This document shows, piece by piece, positions 1 through 8,609 of a stretch of 64,000 bases of DNA. The translations under genes and the position numbers were made by a program. Under the pieces are notes generated by a model. The model saw only the letters and a program-made list of their open reading frames with translations, was not told the DNA's origin and ran no database searches. Position 1 is the stretch's first letter. Every line of letters begins with the position of its first letter. Origin of the DNA: Delftia tsuruhatensis (lineage in GTDB: Bacteria; Pseudomonadota; Gammaproteobacteria; Burkholderiales; Burkholderiaceae_C); the NCBI RefSeq assembly GCF_903815225.1, contig NZ_LR813084.1, positions 2,584,501 to 2,648,500 of the forward strand, given 5' to 3'.

Positions 1-353
1 CGGCGCTGCGCGTCCTGGGGCTCGCCCCTGATGCGCAGGCCGTAGCCGATGTTGGCCTGCACGCTCATCTGCGGAAACAGCGCGTAGTGCTGGAACACCA
101 TGCCCACCTGGCGCTGCTCGATGGGAACCCGGGTCACATCGGTGTCGCCGAAGGCGATGCGGCTGCCCGCGTCCGGCGTCTCCAGGCCCGCGATGATGCG
201 CAGCAGCGTGGTCTTGCCGCAGCCCGAAGGGCCCAGCAGGGCCAGCACCTCGCCGGGCGCCACATGCAGGTCGGTGGCCTGCAGGCCGCGCGTGCCGTCG
301 GCATAGGTCTTGGCGCATTGCCGGATGTCGATGGCGACGCTCTTATTTTCCAT
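1..353 (-). CDS. ABC transporter ATP-binding protein (N-terminal part, runs off the window)
   Basis: This is the ATPase that powers the importer whose permeases and binding protein lie upstream on the same strand. About 117 N-terminal residues are visible. They include a Walker A motif (GPSGCGKTT) near residue 46 and a Q-loop segment (VFQHYALFP) near residue 90, both typical of the PotA/FbpC/UgpC type. The signature motif and Walker B are beyond the left edge. The ATG at 353 overlaps the end of the preceding permease by 11 bases, so the two are probably translationally coupled. The substrate cannot be told from this part. Confidence 0.9.
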   Translation of the reverse strand, partial: MENKSVAIDIRQCAKTYADGTRGLQATDLHVAPGEVLALLGPSGCGKTTLLRIIAGLETPDAGSRIAFGDTDVTRVPIEQRQVGMVFQHYALFPQMSVQANIGYGLRIRGEPQDAQR

Positions 354-1143
354 AGTGCTTCTCGATGAAATGCCCCAGCGCCTGCAGCGCCCACATCACG
401 GGCAGGATGACGATGAGGAAGATGAGGGTGTAGGCCGAGCCCACCTCGATGCGCATGGACGCATAGCTGTCGGCCAGCCCCACGGGCAGGGTGCGCGTCA
501 GCGGCGTGTGCAGCATCCAGGTGAGGTTGAACTCGCCCATGGACAGGGTGAACACCATCAGGCTGGCGGCCACGATGGCGGGCAGTACGGCGGGCACCAG
601 CACGCCCAGCAGGCGCTGCGCGAAGGAGGCACCCAGCGAGCGGGCCGCCTCCTCCAGCGAGACCAGCTCCGGGCGGCGCAGCGCCGCGCCCACCATGCGC
701 ACCATGAAGGGCAGGGTGAACACCACATGGCCGACCAGGATGAAGGCGAAGCTCTGGCGGAAGGCGGTCACGCTGCCATAGGCCAGCAGCAGGGCCAGGG
801 CGCTGGCCAGGCCCGGGATGGCCACGGGCAGGGTCAGCAGCTCCTCGAAGTGCTGGGCCCAGCGCGAGCGGCTTCGCGCCAGCGCATAGGCGCAGGGCAC
901 GCCCAGCAGCAGGGTCAGGGCCACGCAGGCGCAGGCCAGCAGCAGCGACATCAGCACCGTGTTGCCGTAGCCGGCCCAGACCTCGGACAGCCAGCGCGTG
1001 GTCAGCCCGCCGGACAGGCCCTGGCCGTAGTTCTCGACCAGGCCGGCCAGCACGGACAGCAGCATGGGCGCCAGCATGAACAGCGTGATGGCGGCCGTCA
1101 CCAGCCACATGGCGGCGGGCATCCTGGGGGAGGTGCGTTGCAT
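343..1143 (-). CDS. ABC transporter inner-membrane permease, second subunit
   Basis: This 266-residue integral membrane protein has about six hydrophobic segments. An EAA-type cytoplasmic loop (EEAARSLGASFAQRLLGVLVPAVLP) marks a binding-protein-dependent import permease of the spermidine/putrescine/iron/2-aminoethylphosphonate group. The start at 1143 (MQRTSPRM) lies two bases past the end of the preceding permease, so the gene belongs to the same operon. An in-frame extension upstream of this ATG overlaps the neighbouring permease in another frame and is not needed. It should form a heterodimeric channel with the product of 1146-1982. Confidence 0.9.
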   Translation of the reverse strand: MQRTSPRMPAAMWLVTAAITLFMLAPMLLSVLAGLVENYGQGLSGGLTTRWLSEVWAGYGNTVLMSLLLACACVALTLLLGVPCAYALARSRSRWAQHFEELLTLPVAIPGLASALALLLAYGSVTAFRQSFAFILVGHVVFTLPFMVRMVGAALRRPELVSLEEAARSLGASFAQRLLGVLVPAVLPAIVAASLMVFTLSMGEFNLTWMLHTPLTRTLPVGLADSYASMRIEVGSAYTLIFLIVILPVMWALQALGHFIEKHYGK

Positions 1144-1145
1144 GC

Positions 1146-1982
1146 TCAGGCTCCTGCAGCGGCCGGGCCGGCCCGGCGCCGGGACGCCCACAGCACGAAC
1201 CAGGTGATCAGCCCCAGGGTGATCGACAGGCTGGCGGCCAGAGCGAAGTTGGCGTAGTTGGTGAACTCGTTGTAGATGGTGATGGGCAGTACTTCGAACT
1301 TGCTGGACAGCGTGAACGCCGTGCCGAAGGCGCCCATGGCGGTCGCGAAGACGATGGCGCCGCAGGCCAGCGTGGTGGGCAGCAGTTGCGGCCACCACAC
1401 ATCGCGCGCCACCGACCAGGCGCTGGCGCCCATGGAGCGCGCGGCCTCCTCCAGGTGCGGGTCCAGCGCCTGGGCCGCTGCCGTGTACGAGGCGATGGCG
1501 CGCGGCAGCGAGAAGTACAGATAGCCCAGGAACAGGCCCGTGAGGCCGTATGCAAACGTCAGCCGCTCGCCGCCCAGGGCCACGGACAGGTCGGCCAGCG
1601 CCCCCTGGCGCCCGCCCAGCAGGATGATGAAAAAGCCGATGATCACGCCCGGGAACGACAGCGGCAGCGTCAGCAGCGACAGCAGCAGGCCGCGCCCCGC
1701 GAAGCGGTGGCGCGCCAGCGCGATGCCCATCACCGCGCCGATGGCCAGCGTGGCCAGCGTCACCGCCAGCGACAGTCCCAGGGTCTGCAGCAGGCTTTGC
1801 AGGTACAGCCCATCGGTCAGTGTGGCGAAGTAGGTGTGCCAGCCCGCATGCGCCGGCAGCGCCAGCAGCAGGCCGGCCGGCAGCAGCCAGAAGGCGGCGA
1901 AGAAGGCCACGGCCGGCGCGCTGCAGGCCAGCAGCAGGGCGCGGGCGCGCCAGTCACCCGGCGCCTTGGAGGAAATGCCCAC
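1146..1982 (-). CDS. ABC transporter inner-membrane permease, first subunit
   Basis: A 278-residue permease with an N-terminal membrane anchor and a conserved EAA loop (EEAARSMGASAWSVARDVWWPQLLP), the coupling helix that contacts the ATPase. I chose the GTG at 1982 because AGAGGGGA lies at a good distance upstream. A TTG at 2000, overlapping the stop of the binding-protein gene, is an alternative giving six more residues. It lies in the operon binding protein, permease, permease, ATPase. The arrangement and sequence type resemble PotBC/PhnUV systems, but the substrate is not established. Confidence 0.9.
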   Translation of the reverse strand: MGISSKAPGDWRARALLLACSAPAVAFFAAFWLLPAGLLLALPAHAGWHTYFATLTDGLYLQSLLQTLGLSLAVTLATLAIGAVMGIALARHRFAGRGLLLSLLTLPLSFPGVIIGFFIILLGGRQGALADLSVALGGERLTFAYGLTGLFLGYLYFSLPRAIASYTAAAQALDPHLEEAARSMGASAWSVARDVWWPQLLPTTLACGAIVFATAMGAFGTAFTLSSKFEVLPITIYNEFTNYANFALAASLSITLGLITWFVLWASRRRAGPAAAGA

Positions 1983-1996
1983 GATGCAGTCCCCTC

Positions 1997-3022
1997 TCAA
2001 CGCACTTCACGCAGGTAGCGCGTGGCAAAGCCCTTTTGCACATCGGCCATCTTCTGGTAGTCGACCGAGGTGGCGCGTGCGTACTCGCTGGCCGGAAGGA
2101 AGTGGCCGGCCACCTCCTTGGGCAGGGCCACGTCGCGCACGGGGCGCAGGTAGGCATGGGCCCAGATGGACTGGCCCTTGTCGGACAGCACATAGTCCAG
2201 CACCTTCCTGCCGTTGTCAGCGTGCGGTGCCTTGTTCACCAGGCTCATCACGTAGGGCATGACCACGGTGCCTTCCTTGGGGATCACGAAGTCCACGTCG
2301 GCCTTGTCCTTGTAGCGGGCGCGGTAGGCGTTGAAGTCGTAGTCCAGCAGGATGCCGATCTCGCCCGACAGCAGGCGCGCGTACGAGGTCTGCTTGGGCA
2401 CGATGGGCTCGTTCTTTTGCAGCTTCCTGAAGAAGTCGATGGCGGGCTGGAAGTTGTCCAGGTTGCCGCCCATGGCCTGGTTCACGGCCACGGCGCCCAC
2501 ATAGCCGACGAAGGCCGAGGCCGGATCCAGGTAGCCCACCAGGCCCTTGTATTCGGGTTTGAGCAGGTCTGCCCAGGACTGGGGCACGGGCTTGCCGCCC
2601 AGGGCCGCCTTGTTGACCATGAAGCCCAGCGTGCCCGAGTGGATGGTCACCCACTCGCCCTTGGGGTCCTTCAGGCCCGCAGGGATCTGGTCCCAGTTGG
2701 CGGGCTTGTAGGCCGTGACCACGCCGTCCTTCTGCGCCTGGATGGCGAAGGTCACGCCCAGGTAGGTCACATCGGCCACGGGGCTGGCCTTCTCGGCCAC
2801 GAGCTGGGCCAGCGACTGGCCCGAGTTCTTGTTGTCGGGGGGCACGGTGATGCCGGTATCGGCCTTGATGGCCTTGATCTGCGTGCCCCAGTCGGCCCAT
2901 TCGGGCGGGCAGTTGTAGCAGATGGCGCTCTGGGCCAGGGCCGTGCCGCAGACGGCCGTGGTGGCGGCCAGCAAGGCCAGGCGTTTGAAGAAGGGCTTGA
3001 AGGCAAAGGTCGGCAGGTTCAT
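1997..3022 (-). CDS. Periplasmic substrate-binding protein of an ABC importer
   Basis: A 341-residue exported protein. Residues 1-31 form a classic signal peptide with a basic start, hydrophobic core and ALAQS cleavage region. The mature part has the class II periplasmic binding fold of the iron/spermidine/aminoethylphosphonate group (SGTLGFMVNKAAL, SWADLLKPEYKGLVGYLDP). A short Cys pair (ICYNCPPEW) lies just after the signal peptide. The start at 3022 has an AAGGA site upstream. It is the first gene of the operon and lies directly after a divergently relevant LacI gene on the same strand, so a sugar or a polyol-like ligand is possible, though the protein family does not prove it. Confidence 0.88.
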   Translation of the reverse strand: MNLPTFAFKPFFKRLALLAATTAVCGTALAQSAICYNCPPEWADWGTQIKAIKADTGITVPPDNKNSGQSLAQLVAEKASPVADVTYLGVTFAIQAQKDGVVTAYKPANWDQIPAGLKDPKGEWVTIHSGTLGFMVNKAALGGKPVPQSWADLLKPEYKGLVGYLDPASAFVGYVGAVAVNQAMGGNLDNFQPAIDFFRKLQKNEPIVPKQTSYARLLSGEIGILLDYDFNAYRARYKDKADVDFVIPKEGTVVMPYVMSLVNKAPHADNGRKVLDYVLSDKGQSIWAHAYLRPVRDVALPKEVAGHFLPASEYARATSVDYQKMADVQKGFATRYLREVR

Positions 3023-3092
3023 GTCGTGTCCTTGAAGGGAAGAGAAACGTGGGGGAGGGGGATGCCCGTGGCGGTGCCCGGGCCGTTGTTGT

Positions 3093-4088
3093 CTAGTCCA
3101 GGCCTTGGCAGGATTCGCCGCCGCGCCAGCCATGGGGCAGGCACCGGCTGTCCTGCGGGCCCAGGGGTGTCCTGCTTGCCAGCGCATCGCACAGCAGCGT
3201 CACGCAAGCGGTTCCGATGTCGTGGTTGGGCTGGGAGATGGAGGCCAGCGAGGGAGTGAGATCACCGGCGATGGCGATGCCGTCGAAGCCCGCGATGCTC
3301 AGGTCCGCCGGCACCGACAGCCCTGCCAGCGCCGCCGCGCGGATGGTGCGTATGGCCAGCAGGTCGTTGCTGCAGACGATGGCCGTGGGTGGCGCGGGCT
3401 CGGCCAGGTGCTGCCGCAGCATCTGCACGGCGGTGGCGGCAAAGGGCACCTCCCAGACCGGCAGCGGCGCAAGCCCTGCGGCCTGCATGCCCAGCGCATA
3501 GCCCTGGCAGCGCTGCTGTGCACGGTCCGAGGCCTGCAACTGGCCCGTGACCATGCCGATGCGGCGGTGCCCTGCGGCGGCCAGGCGCTGCACCAGGTCC
3601 CGTACGGCGCCCGTGTTGTCCACGCCCACGCAGGCATGCTCGGGCGTGTGGTGGTAGGCCAGCACATAGGGCTTGCCGGACTGACGCACGCGCGCCAGCG
3701 CCGCCGAGTCATGGGGATTGGAGACCACCAGCACCAGCGCATCCACGCCGCTGGCCAGCAGCCGCGTGGCGGCGTCTTCCTCGCCGCCATGGTCGTACTC
3801 GGTGGTGCAGGGCGAGATCGCATAGCCGCGCAGCGCCGCCTGCGAGGCAATGCCCTGCAGGCATTCGGCGAATACCGGATTGGTCAGCGTGGGCAGCACC
3901 ACGCCCAGCACCTTGCTGCTGCGCGTGCGCAGCGTGCGGGCGCTGGCATTGGCCACATAGCCCACCTCGCCCGCCACGCGCAGCACCTTGCTGCGCGTCA
4001 TTGCATTGACGACCTCGGGAGAATTGAAGACGCGCGAGACGGTGGCCACGGACAGGCCCGCGCGGCGTGCAACCTCGGTGATGCTCAT
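3093..4088 (-). CDS. LacI-family transcriptional regulator
   Basis: A 331-residue repressor. Residues 1-50 are a LacI helix-turn-helix with the typical hinge start (SITEVARRAGLSVATVSRVFN). The rest is a periplasmic-binding-protein-like effector domain (GVVLPTLTNPVF, GVDALVLV, AIVCSNDLLAI, SIAGFDGI). It lies 70 bases upstream of the binding-protein gene on the same strand and probably controls the importer and itself. A LacI-type palindrome lies 18 bases before its start. The effector is unknown. LacI proteins usually sense sugars, whereas the transporter type often carries polyamines, iron or phosphonates, so the pairing leaves the ligand open. Confidence 0.93.
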   Translation of the reverse strand: MSITEVARRAGLSVATVSRVFNSPEVVNAMTRSKVLRVAGEVGYVANASARTLRTRSSKVLGVVLPTLTNPVFAECLQGIASQAALRGYAISPCTTEYDHGGEEDAATRLLASGVDALVLVVSNPHDSAALARVRQSGKPYVLAYHHTPEHACVGVDNTGAVRDLVQRLAAAGHRRIGMVTGQLQASDRAQQRCQGYALGMQAAGLAPLPVWEVPFAATAVQMLRQHLAEPAPPTAIVCSNDLLAIRTIRAAALAGLSVPADLSIAGFDGIAIAGDLTPSLASISQPNHDIGTACVTLLCDALASRTPLGPQDSRCLPHGWRGGESCQGLD

Positions 4089-4105
4089 GGCTGTAAACGA
4101 TTTCT

Positions 4106-4119
4106 TGAAAACGTTTACA
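4106..4119. promoter_or_regulatory. LacI-family operator
   Basis: TGAAAACGTTTACA is a 14-base near-palindrome with the central CG and AAACGTTT core of LacI/GalR operators. It lies 18 bases upstream of the LacI gene start. A further half-site TGTAAACG lies at 4092-4099, between it and the start. The position suggests autoregulation. Confidence 0.7.
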
Positions 4120-4175
4120 TTGCAGCCGGCGCGCGTGACAGGGCAGTGACTTGGCTGTGAAGGTTTTGTGGCGGC

Positions 4176-5066
4176 TCAGGCGCTGTCGCAATAGTCCCTG
4201 ACCACGGCCATGAAGGCCGCCAGGACCGGCGAAGGGTCCTCCCGTCGGTGGACGCAGCTGAGCTCGATGTCCCGGAGAAAGCGCGACCGCAGCGGGCGAA
4301 AGACCACGCCCGGCAGTCTCAGCATGGTCCCCGACTCCGGCGTGATGCACAGTCCGAGCCCCGCGCAGACGAGCGCGATGCAGGTGGTGACGTCTTCCAC
4401 TTCCTGCATGACCTCGATCTGCACTTTTTCTCGCCGAAAGGCGGCAATCACCTCTTGCGCCAGTCCGGCCAGCGGCGTGTTCGGATACAGGATCATGGGC
4501 TGGCGCTCCAGATCGCGCAGGGTGATCGCGGTCTTGGCACTGAGCGGATGGCTTTCGTGCATGCCCACGTACATGGGCTCGCGCAGGACCAGGCAGACGG
4601 CAAGGTCGGGTTCGGCCGGCGGCAGGCGGTGAAAGCCCACGTGGATCCGGTGCTCGCGCAGCGCCTGGATCTGCTCGCCCTTGGTCAGGTTGTGCAGGCG
4701 GATGCGGATCTCGGGCCGCTGGTTGTGAAAGCTGCCGATCAGCCGCGGAATGACGTTGAGCACCCCGGAGCCAAAGATGCCGATGTCCAGGTCTCCCAGC
4801 AAGCCCTTGCCCGCGCGCAGCGCGCGCTCACGGGCCAGCCGGGCCAGCTCAAGGATGTTCGGCACGTCGCGCAAAAGGGATTGCGCCGCCTCGGTCAGCT
4901 GTATGCCCCGGGAGGTGCGCACGAACAGCTCCACGCCCAGGTCTTCCTCCATCTGGCGCATCTGGCGTGACAGAGGTGGCTGGGCCATGTGCAGGCGCTC
5001 GGCCGCGCGGCTGACGCTTTGCTCCTGGGCCAGTGCGAGGAAGTAACGCATGTGCCGCAGATCCAT
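4176..5066 (-). CDS. LysR-family regulator, CatM/BenM-like in context
   Basis: A 296-residue LysR protein. The N-terminal winged helix reads MDLRHMRYFLALAQEQSVSRAAERLHMAQPPLSRQMRQMEEDLG, the form seen in CatM/BenM/CbnR-type regulators. Residues 90-296 are the effector-binding domain. The start at 5066 is preceded by AAGGAA; an in-frame extension upstream lacks such a site. It is divergent from the Bug/dioxygenase/hydratase operon, and a perfect ATAC-N7-GTAT site lies between them. By analogy it activates that operon in response to an aromatic-pathway intermediate. Confidence 0.92.
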   Translation of the reverse strand: MDLRHMRYFLALAQEQSVSRAAERLHMAQPPLSRQMRQMEEDLGVELFVRTSRGIQLTEAAQSLLRDVPNILELARLARERALRAGKGLLGDLDIGIFGSGVLNVIPRLIGSFHNQRPEIRIRLHNLTKGEQIQALREHRIHVGFHRLPPAEPDLAVCLVLREPMYVGMHESHPLSAKTAITLRDLERQPMILYPNTPLAGLAQEVIAAFRREKVQIEVMQEVEDVTTCIALVCAGLGLCITPESGTMLRLPGVVFRPLRSRFLRDIELSCVHRREDPSPVLAAFMAVVRDYCDSA

Positions 5067-5086
5067 GGCCGTTCCTTTGCTTGGAG

Positions 5087-5101
5087 ATACCTCCATGGTA
5101 T
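5087..5101. promoter_or_regulatory. LysR operator, ATAC-N7-GTAT (BenM/CatM type)
   Basis: ATACCTCCATGGTAT is a perfect dyad and also fits the T-N11-A LysR box. It lies in the 136-base gap between the divergent regulator and the Bug/dioxygenase operon. A second dyad, CCAAT-CGGT-ATTGG at 5112-5125, lies nearer the operon, as expected for paired recognition and activation sites. Confidence 0.65.
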
Positions 5102-5202
5102 GGCTGATCGCCCAATCGGTATTGGACAGTATGGGGCACGGGTTTGAGAATGGCCTGCACAACCGCTGTCATCTCAATCGCCACACCTTCGGGAGGAAGT
5201 CC

Positions 5203-6183
5203 ATGCGCTCACTCGCCACACGGGTCGCCCGTTGCATCTGTGCCTGGGTCTGCGCGCTGGCGCCTCTGTGCAGCGGGGCACAGGGCTTTCCCGATCGCCC
5301 CGTCACGCTGGTGCTGTCCTACTCGGCCGGCAGCATCTCCGACGTGCTGGCACGCAGCGTGGCACAGCAGCTGAGCCTTCAATGGAGGCAGCCGGTGGTG
5401 GTCGACAACCGGCCGGGAGGCAATCAGATCATCGCGGCCAATCTCGTGGCCAAGGCGGCGGCCGACGGCCATACCTTGCTGTTGTGCGACGACGGCGTCT
5501 TCACGCTCAACCCGCACCTGTTCCGCAAGCTGGGCTACTCGCTGGCGGACTTCACGCCGGTGGTCGATCTCGCGCAATTGCAGATGGTGCTGTCTGCCGC
5601 AAAAGACCTGCCGGCGCGCAACCTTTCGCAACTGGTGGCGCTGGCCAGGGCCCGGCCGGGCACGCTGAACTATGCATCGTTCGGAACGGGGAACATCGTG
5701 CATCTGGCCATGGACTCTTTTTCCCGGCTCGCCGGCATCGAGCTGGTGCACGTGCCCTACAAGGGCTATCCCGACGCCATCCGCGATGTGCTGGCCAACC
5801 AGGTGCAACTGGTGCTGGGAGGCATCGGGGGGCCGGCGCTGCAGCATCTGAAAAGCGCAGCCATGAAACCGCTGGCCGTCACCGGTCCATCGCGCAGTCC
5901 CTTGCTGCCGGACGTGCCCACGCTGGCCGAATCGGGGTTTGCACAGCTCGATCCCCAGGTCAATTTCATCCTCATGGCGCCTGCGGGGACGCCGCCCGAG
6001 GTGGTGCGCAAGATCAATGCGGACGTCGCCGGCATCGTCAGGCAGGGCATTGCCTCCACGGTGCTGGAGCCCAACGGCATGCAGCCGCTGGGACGCAGCC
6101 CGGCGGCCCTGGCCGATTCGCTGCGGCAAGGCCGGGCCGCCTATGCCGGACTCGTGAAATCGTCCGGCGTCCGGCTGGATTAG
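5203..6183 (+). CDS. Bug/TctC-family tripartite tricarboxylate receptor
   Basis: A 326-residue periplasmic solute receptor. Residues 1-27 are a signal peptide ending near CSGAQG. The mature start FPDRPVTLVLSYSAGS and the later VVDNRPGGNQIIAANLVAKAAADGHTLL, GTLNYASFGTG and VPTLAESGF are hallmark Bug segments. The start at 5203 has GGGAGGAAG just upstream. It is the first gene of an operon with a ring-cleavage dioxygenase and a hydratase, so it probably binds an aromatic acid or a derivative for uptake or sensing. No TctA/TctB membrane genes are nearby, which is normal for this family in Burkholderiales. Confidence 0.93.
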   Translation: MRSLATRVARCICAWVCALAPLCSGAQGFPDRPVTLVLSYSAGSISDVLARSVAQQLSLQWRQPVVVDNRPGGNQIIAANLVAKAAADGHTLLLCDDGVFTLNPHLFRKLGYSLADFTPVVDLAQLQMVLSAAKDLPARNLSQLVALARARPGTLNYASFGTGNIVHLAMDSFSRLAGIELVHVPYKGYPDAIRDVLANQVQLVLGGIGGPALQHLKSAAMKPLAVTGPSRSPLLPDVPTLAESGFAQLDPQVNFILMAPAGTPPEVVRKINADVAGIVRQGIASTVLEPNGMQPLGRSPAALADSLRQGRAAYAGLVKSSGVRLD

Positions 6184-6201
6184 GACAAGGAGGAGATGCC
6201 C

Positions 6202-7155
6202 ATGATCATCGAAAAGCAAGGCGACGTGACGGCTGCCGTGCTGGAGCAATTGCAGCGATCGCCCGACCCTCGTTTCCGGGAAATCATGACCGCAGCGGTC
6301 ACGCATCTGCATGGCTTCATCCGCGATGCCCGCCTGACGGAGGCGGAGTTCCACCAGGCCTGCACCGTCATCGCGCAACTGGGCCAGCTCACCACCGCGT
6401 CCCACAACGAGGTGGTGCTGATCGCCGGCTCGCTGGGCCTGTCCGCGCTGGTCTGCCTGCTGAACAACGGGGACAACGGCCAGACCGAGACCACGGCCAA
6501 CCTGATGGGGCCGTTCTGGCGCATGGATTCGCCGCCGACGGACAACGGCGGCTCCATCGTGCGGTCACCGACGCCGGGCATGCCGGTGTTCGTGACGGCC
6601 TGGGTGCGCGACCGGCAGGGCCGGCCCGTGCCGGACGCCGAAGTCGATGTCTGGCAGGCATCGTCCGAGGGCTTCTACGAGAACCAGGACCCGGGCCAGG
6701 CCGACATGAATCTGCGCGGCAAGTTCAGGACCGACGCGGCAGGGCGCATCGCCTTTCGCACCATCAAGCCCGTGGGCTATCCCATCCCCTTGAGCGGCCC
6801 GGTGGGCGCCCTGCTGCGCGCGCAGGGCCGGCACAACATGCGCCCGGCCCACATCCACTTCATGGTCTACAAGCCCGGCTTCAAGACGCAGTTTGCCCAG
6901 GTGTATTCCAGTGACGATCCGCACCTGGAGACCGATGTGCAGTTCGGCGTGACCCGCGCCCTGATCGGCCAGTACGTGCTGCATTCGGCAGAGGCACCGC
7001 CCGCCGCCGATGTGCAGGGCGCCTGGTACACGCTGGACCACCACTTCGTGATCGAGGCCGGCGAGGCGAGCCTGCCCAGGCCGCCCATCACCGGCAAGGC
7101 CGGGGGAGAGCGCCCGACGCTTGCCGTGCTGCAGCCATCCGCAGTTCCTCACTGA
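6202..7155 (+). CDS. Intradiol ring-cleavage dioxygenase (hydroxyquinol/catechol 1,2-dioxygenase family)
   Basis: A 317-residue non-heme Fe(III) enzyme that should open a catechol or hydroxyquinol ring between the two hydroxyls. The N-terminal helical dimerisation domain (residues 1-100) is the type found in hydroxyquinol and chlorocatechol enzymes. All four iron ligands are present: Tyr159 (GFYENQ), Tyr193 (VGYPIP), His217 and His219 (RPAHIHF). The start at 6202 is favoured over the ATG at 6196 because AAGGAGG is then 8 bases away. It follows the Bug gene by 18 bases and precedes a hydratase by 13. The length and helical domain favour hydroxyquinol over simple catechol, but specificity is not proven. 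Confidence 0.9.
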   Translation: MIIEKQGDVTAAVLEQLQRSPDPRFREIMTAAVTHLHGFIRDARLTEAEFHQACTVIAQLGQLTTASHNEVVLIAGSLGLSALVCLLNNGDNGQTETTANLMGPFWRMDSPPTDNGGSIVRSPTPGMPVFVTAWVRDRQGRPVPDAEVDVWQASSEGFYENQDPGQADMNLRGKFRTDAAGRIAFRTIKPVGYPIPLSGPVGALLRAQGRHNMRPAHIHFMVYKPGFKTQFAQVYSSDDPHLETDVQFGVTRALIGQYVLHSAEAPPAADVQGAWYTLDHHFVIEAGEASLPRPPITGKAGGERPTLAVLQPSAVPH

Positions 7156-7168
7156 AGAAAGCCCGAAG

Positions 7169-7972
7169 ATGATCAATGCCACTGAACGCCAGCAAGCCGC
7201 CCAGGCGCTGCTGCGGGCGGAAAAAAGCCGACAGCCCATCCCCCAGGTCAGCCGGACCTGGCCCGGCATGGAGATCGAGGACGCCTACGCTGTGCAGCAA
7301 CTGTGGGCCGATGCCAAGGTGCAGGCCGGCGCGCGCATCGTCGGCCACAAGATCGGCCTGACTTCGCGCGCCATGCAGATGGCGTCGAAGATGGACGAGC
7401 CGGACTACGGCGTGCTCCTGGACCACATGCTCTACCCCGACGGCGCCCGCATAGAGGTTGCGCAGTTCCACATGCCGCGCCTGGAAGTGGAGCTGGCGTT
7501 CGTGCTGGGCCGTCCGCTGGACAAGCCGCCGGGCGCAGGACCGGTGACGGTCTACGACGTTCTCGACGCCACGGCCTATGTCACCCCGGCACTCGAGATC
7601 ATCGACTACCGGACGCAGGTGCCCCGCAGCATCTGCGACACCATCGCGGACAATGCCGCCGCCGCTGCCATGGTCACCGGGGGACGCATCGTGCGACCCA
7701 TGGACATCGATCTGCGCTGGGTGGGCGCCACCCTGTCGAAGAACGGCGTGATCGAGGAGTCAGGCGTTTCCGCCGCCGTCATGGGCCATCCTGCCATGGG
7801 CATCGTCTGGCTGGCCAACAAGCTGGCGGGCCATGGCATCACGCTGCAGGCGGGCCACATCCTGCTGGCGGGCTCCTTCACCCGGCCCACGGCGGTCACG
7901 GCTGGCGACACCATCCATGCGGACTTTGGTCCACTGGGCTCCATCGGGGTGTCGTTCGCGGGATCAGCCTGA
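7169..7972 (+). CDS. HpaH-type 2-keto-4-pentenoate / 2-oxohept-4-ene-1,7-dioate hydratase (FAH fold)
   Basis: A 267-residue protein, the same length as the homoprotocatechuate-pathway hydratase HpaH. It has the conserved segments VGHKIGLTSRAMQ, EPDYGVLLDHML, PRLEVELAFVLGRPL, TPALEIIDYR and GSFTRP. The acidic residues of the PRLEVELAF and ALEIID segments are the expected divalent-metal ligands. The family adds water to a 2-hydroxy-dienoate made by meta (extradiol) cleavage. It is therefore an unusual partner for the intradiol dioxygenase just upstream. The start at 7169 was chosen because it gives the family length and begins after the dioxygenase stop. Confidence 0.88.
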   Translation: MINATERQQAAQALLRAEKSRQPIPQVSRTWPGMEIEDAYAVQQLWADAKVQAGARIVGHKIGLTSRAMQMASKMDEPDYGVLLDHMLYPDGARIEVAQFHMPRLEVELAFVLGRPLDKPPGAGPVTVYDVLDATAYVTPALEIIDYRTQVPRSICDTIADNAAAAAMVTGGRIVRPMDIDLRWVGATLSKNGVIEESGVSAAVMGHPAMGIVWLANKLAGHGITLQAGHILLAGSFTRPTAVTAGDTIHADFGPLGSIGVSFAGSA

Positions 7973-8296
7973 ATGGGCTTTTAGCAGCAGTACGCCCAGC
8001 ACAATGAGCAAGAGGGCGATGATGCGTGTGGGCGCGGTGGACTCGCCCAGCCAGAGCATGCCGGCCAGCGCGATCAGCGCCGTCCCCGTGCCTGCCCATA
8101 CTGCATAAGCCAGTCCGACTTCAAGATGCCGCACCGCCAATGACATCGACCAGATGGCAAACAGGTATGAAATACCAGTGACCAAGGACGGCAGGGGCCG
8201 TGTAAGTCCATCCGAATAACGCATGGCGACGGTTCCAGCGACTTCGGCGGCGATGCTTGCGGCGATCAACAGCCATGAAAACGTTTGCGGGTTCAC
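7964..8296 (-). CDS. Small multidrug resistance (SMR/EmrE-SugE) transporter
   Basis: A 110-residue protein with four hydrophobic helices. The essential SMR glutamate is present at Glu18 (IAAEVAGT), and the second and third helices carry typical EmrE-family residues (LAVRHLEVGLAYAVWAGTGTA). It is predicted to exchange protons for cationic drugs or guanidinium-like compounds as an antiparallel dimer. The start codon is GTG at 8296. The gene is convergent with the hydratase gene and their 3' ends overlap by 9 bases. Nothing ties it to the ring-cleavage pathway. Confidence 0.9.
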   Translation of the reverse strand: MNPQTFSWLLIAASIAAEVAGTVAMRYSDGLTRPLPSLVTGISYLFAIWSMSLAVRHLEVGLAYAVWAGTGTALIALAGMLWLGESTAPTRIIALLLIVLGVLLLKAHSG

Positions 8297-8609
8297 GCAG
8301 TCCTCCAGCCACCGTGTCTATACCGGACACGGTGCAACAAGAGGAAGCGGTACCCCGACAGAGCCGAAATGATAGTCCATCGGCCCGGCGTGCATCGTGA
8401 TCGGCAGCGCCGCTGCTTTGCCGGCCCACAGGCGTCAATGCACAGATTGATGTGGCTTCGTGGCGCCGCCGCTCCTAAGCCCTGCGTCCCTGCAAACAAG
8501 CCTGAAACCTACAGCCCGCCCCCAACCCCGGGCATAGGATTTGTAGCGATTGGAAACGCCTTGCCTTCGCGCAGGCGGATCCGGCGCCAAAACCACAACA
8601 CCATTGCCC
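8297..8609. other. Intergenic region between SMR and gntP-type genes
   Basis: This 313-base stretch separates two divergent genes and must hold both promoters. I see no convincing ORF, and no -35/-10 pair, terminator or operator that I can defend. Confidence 0.5.
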
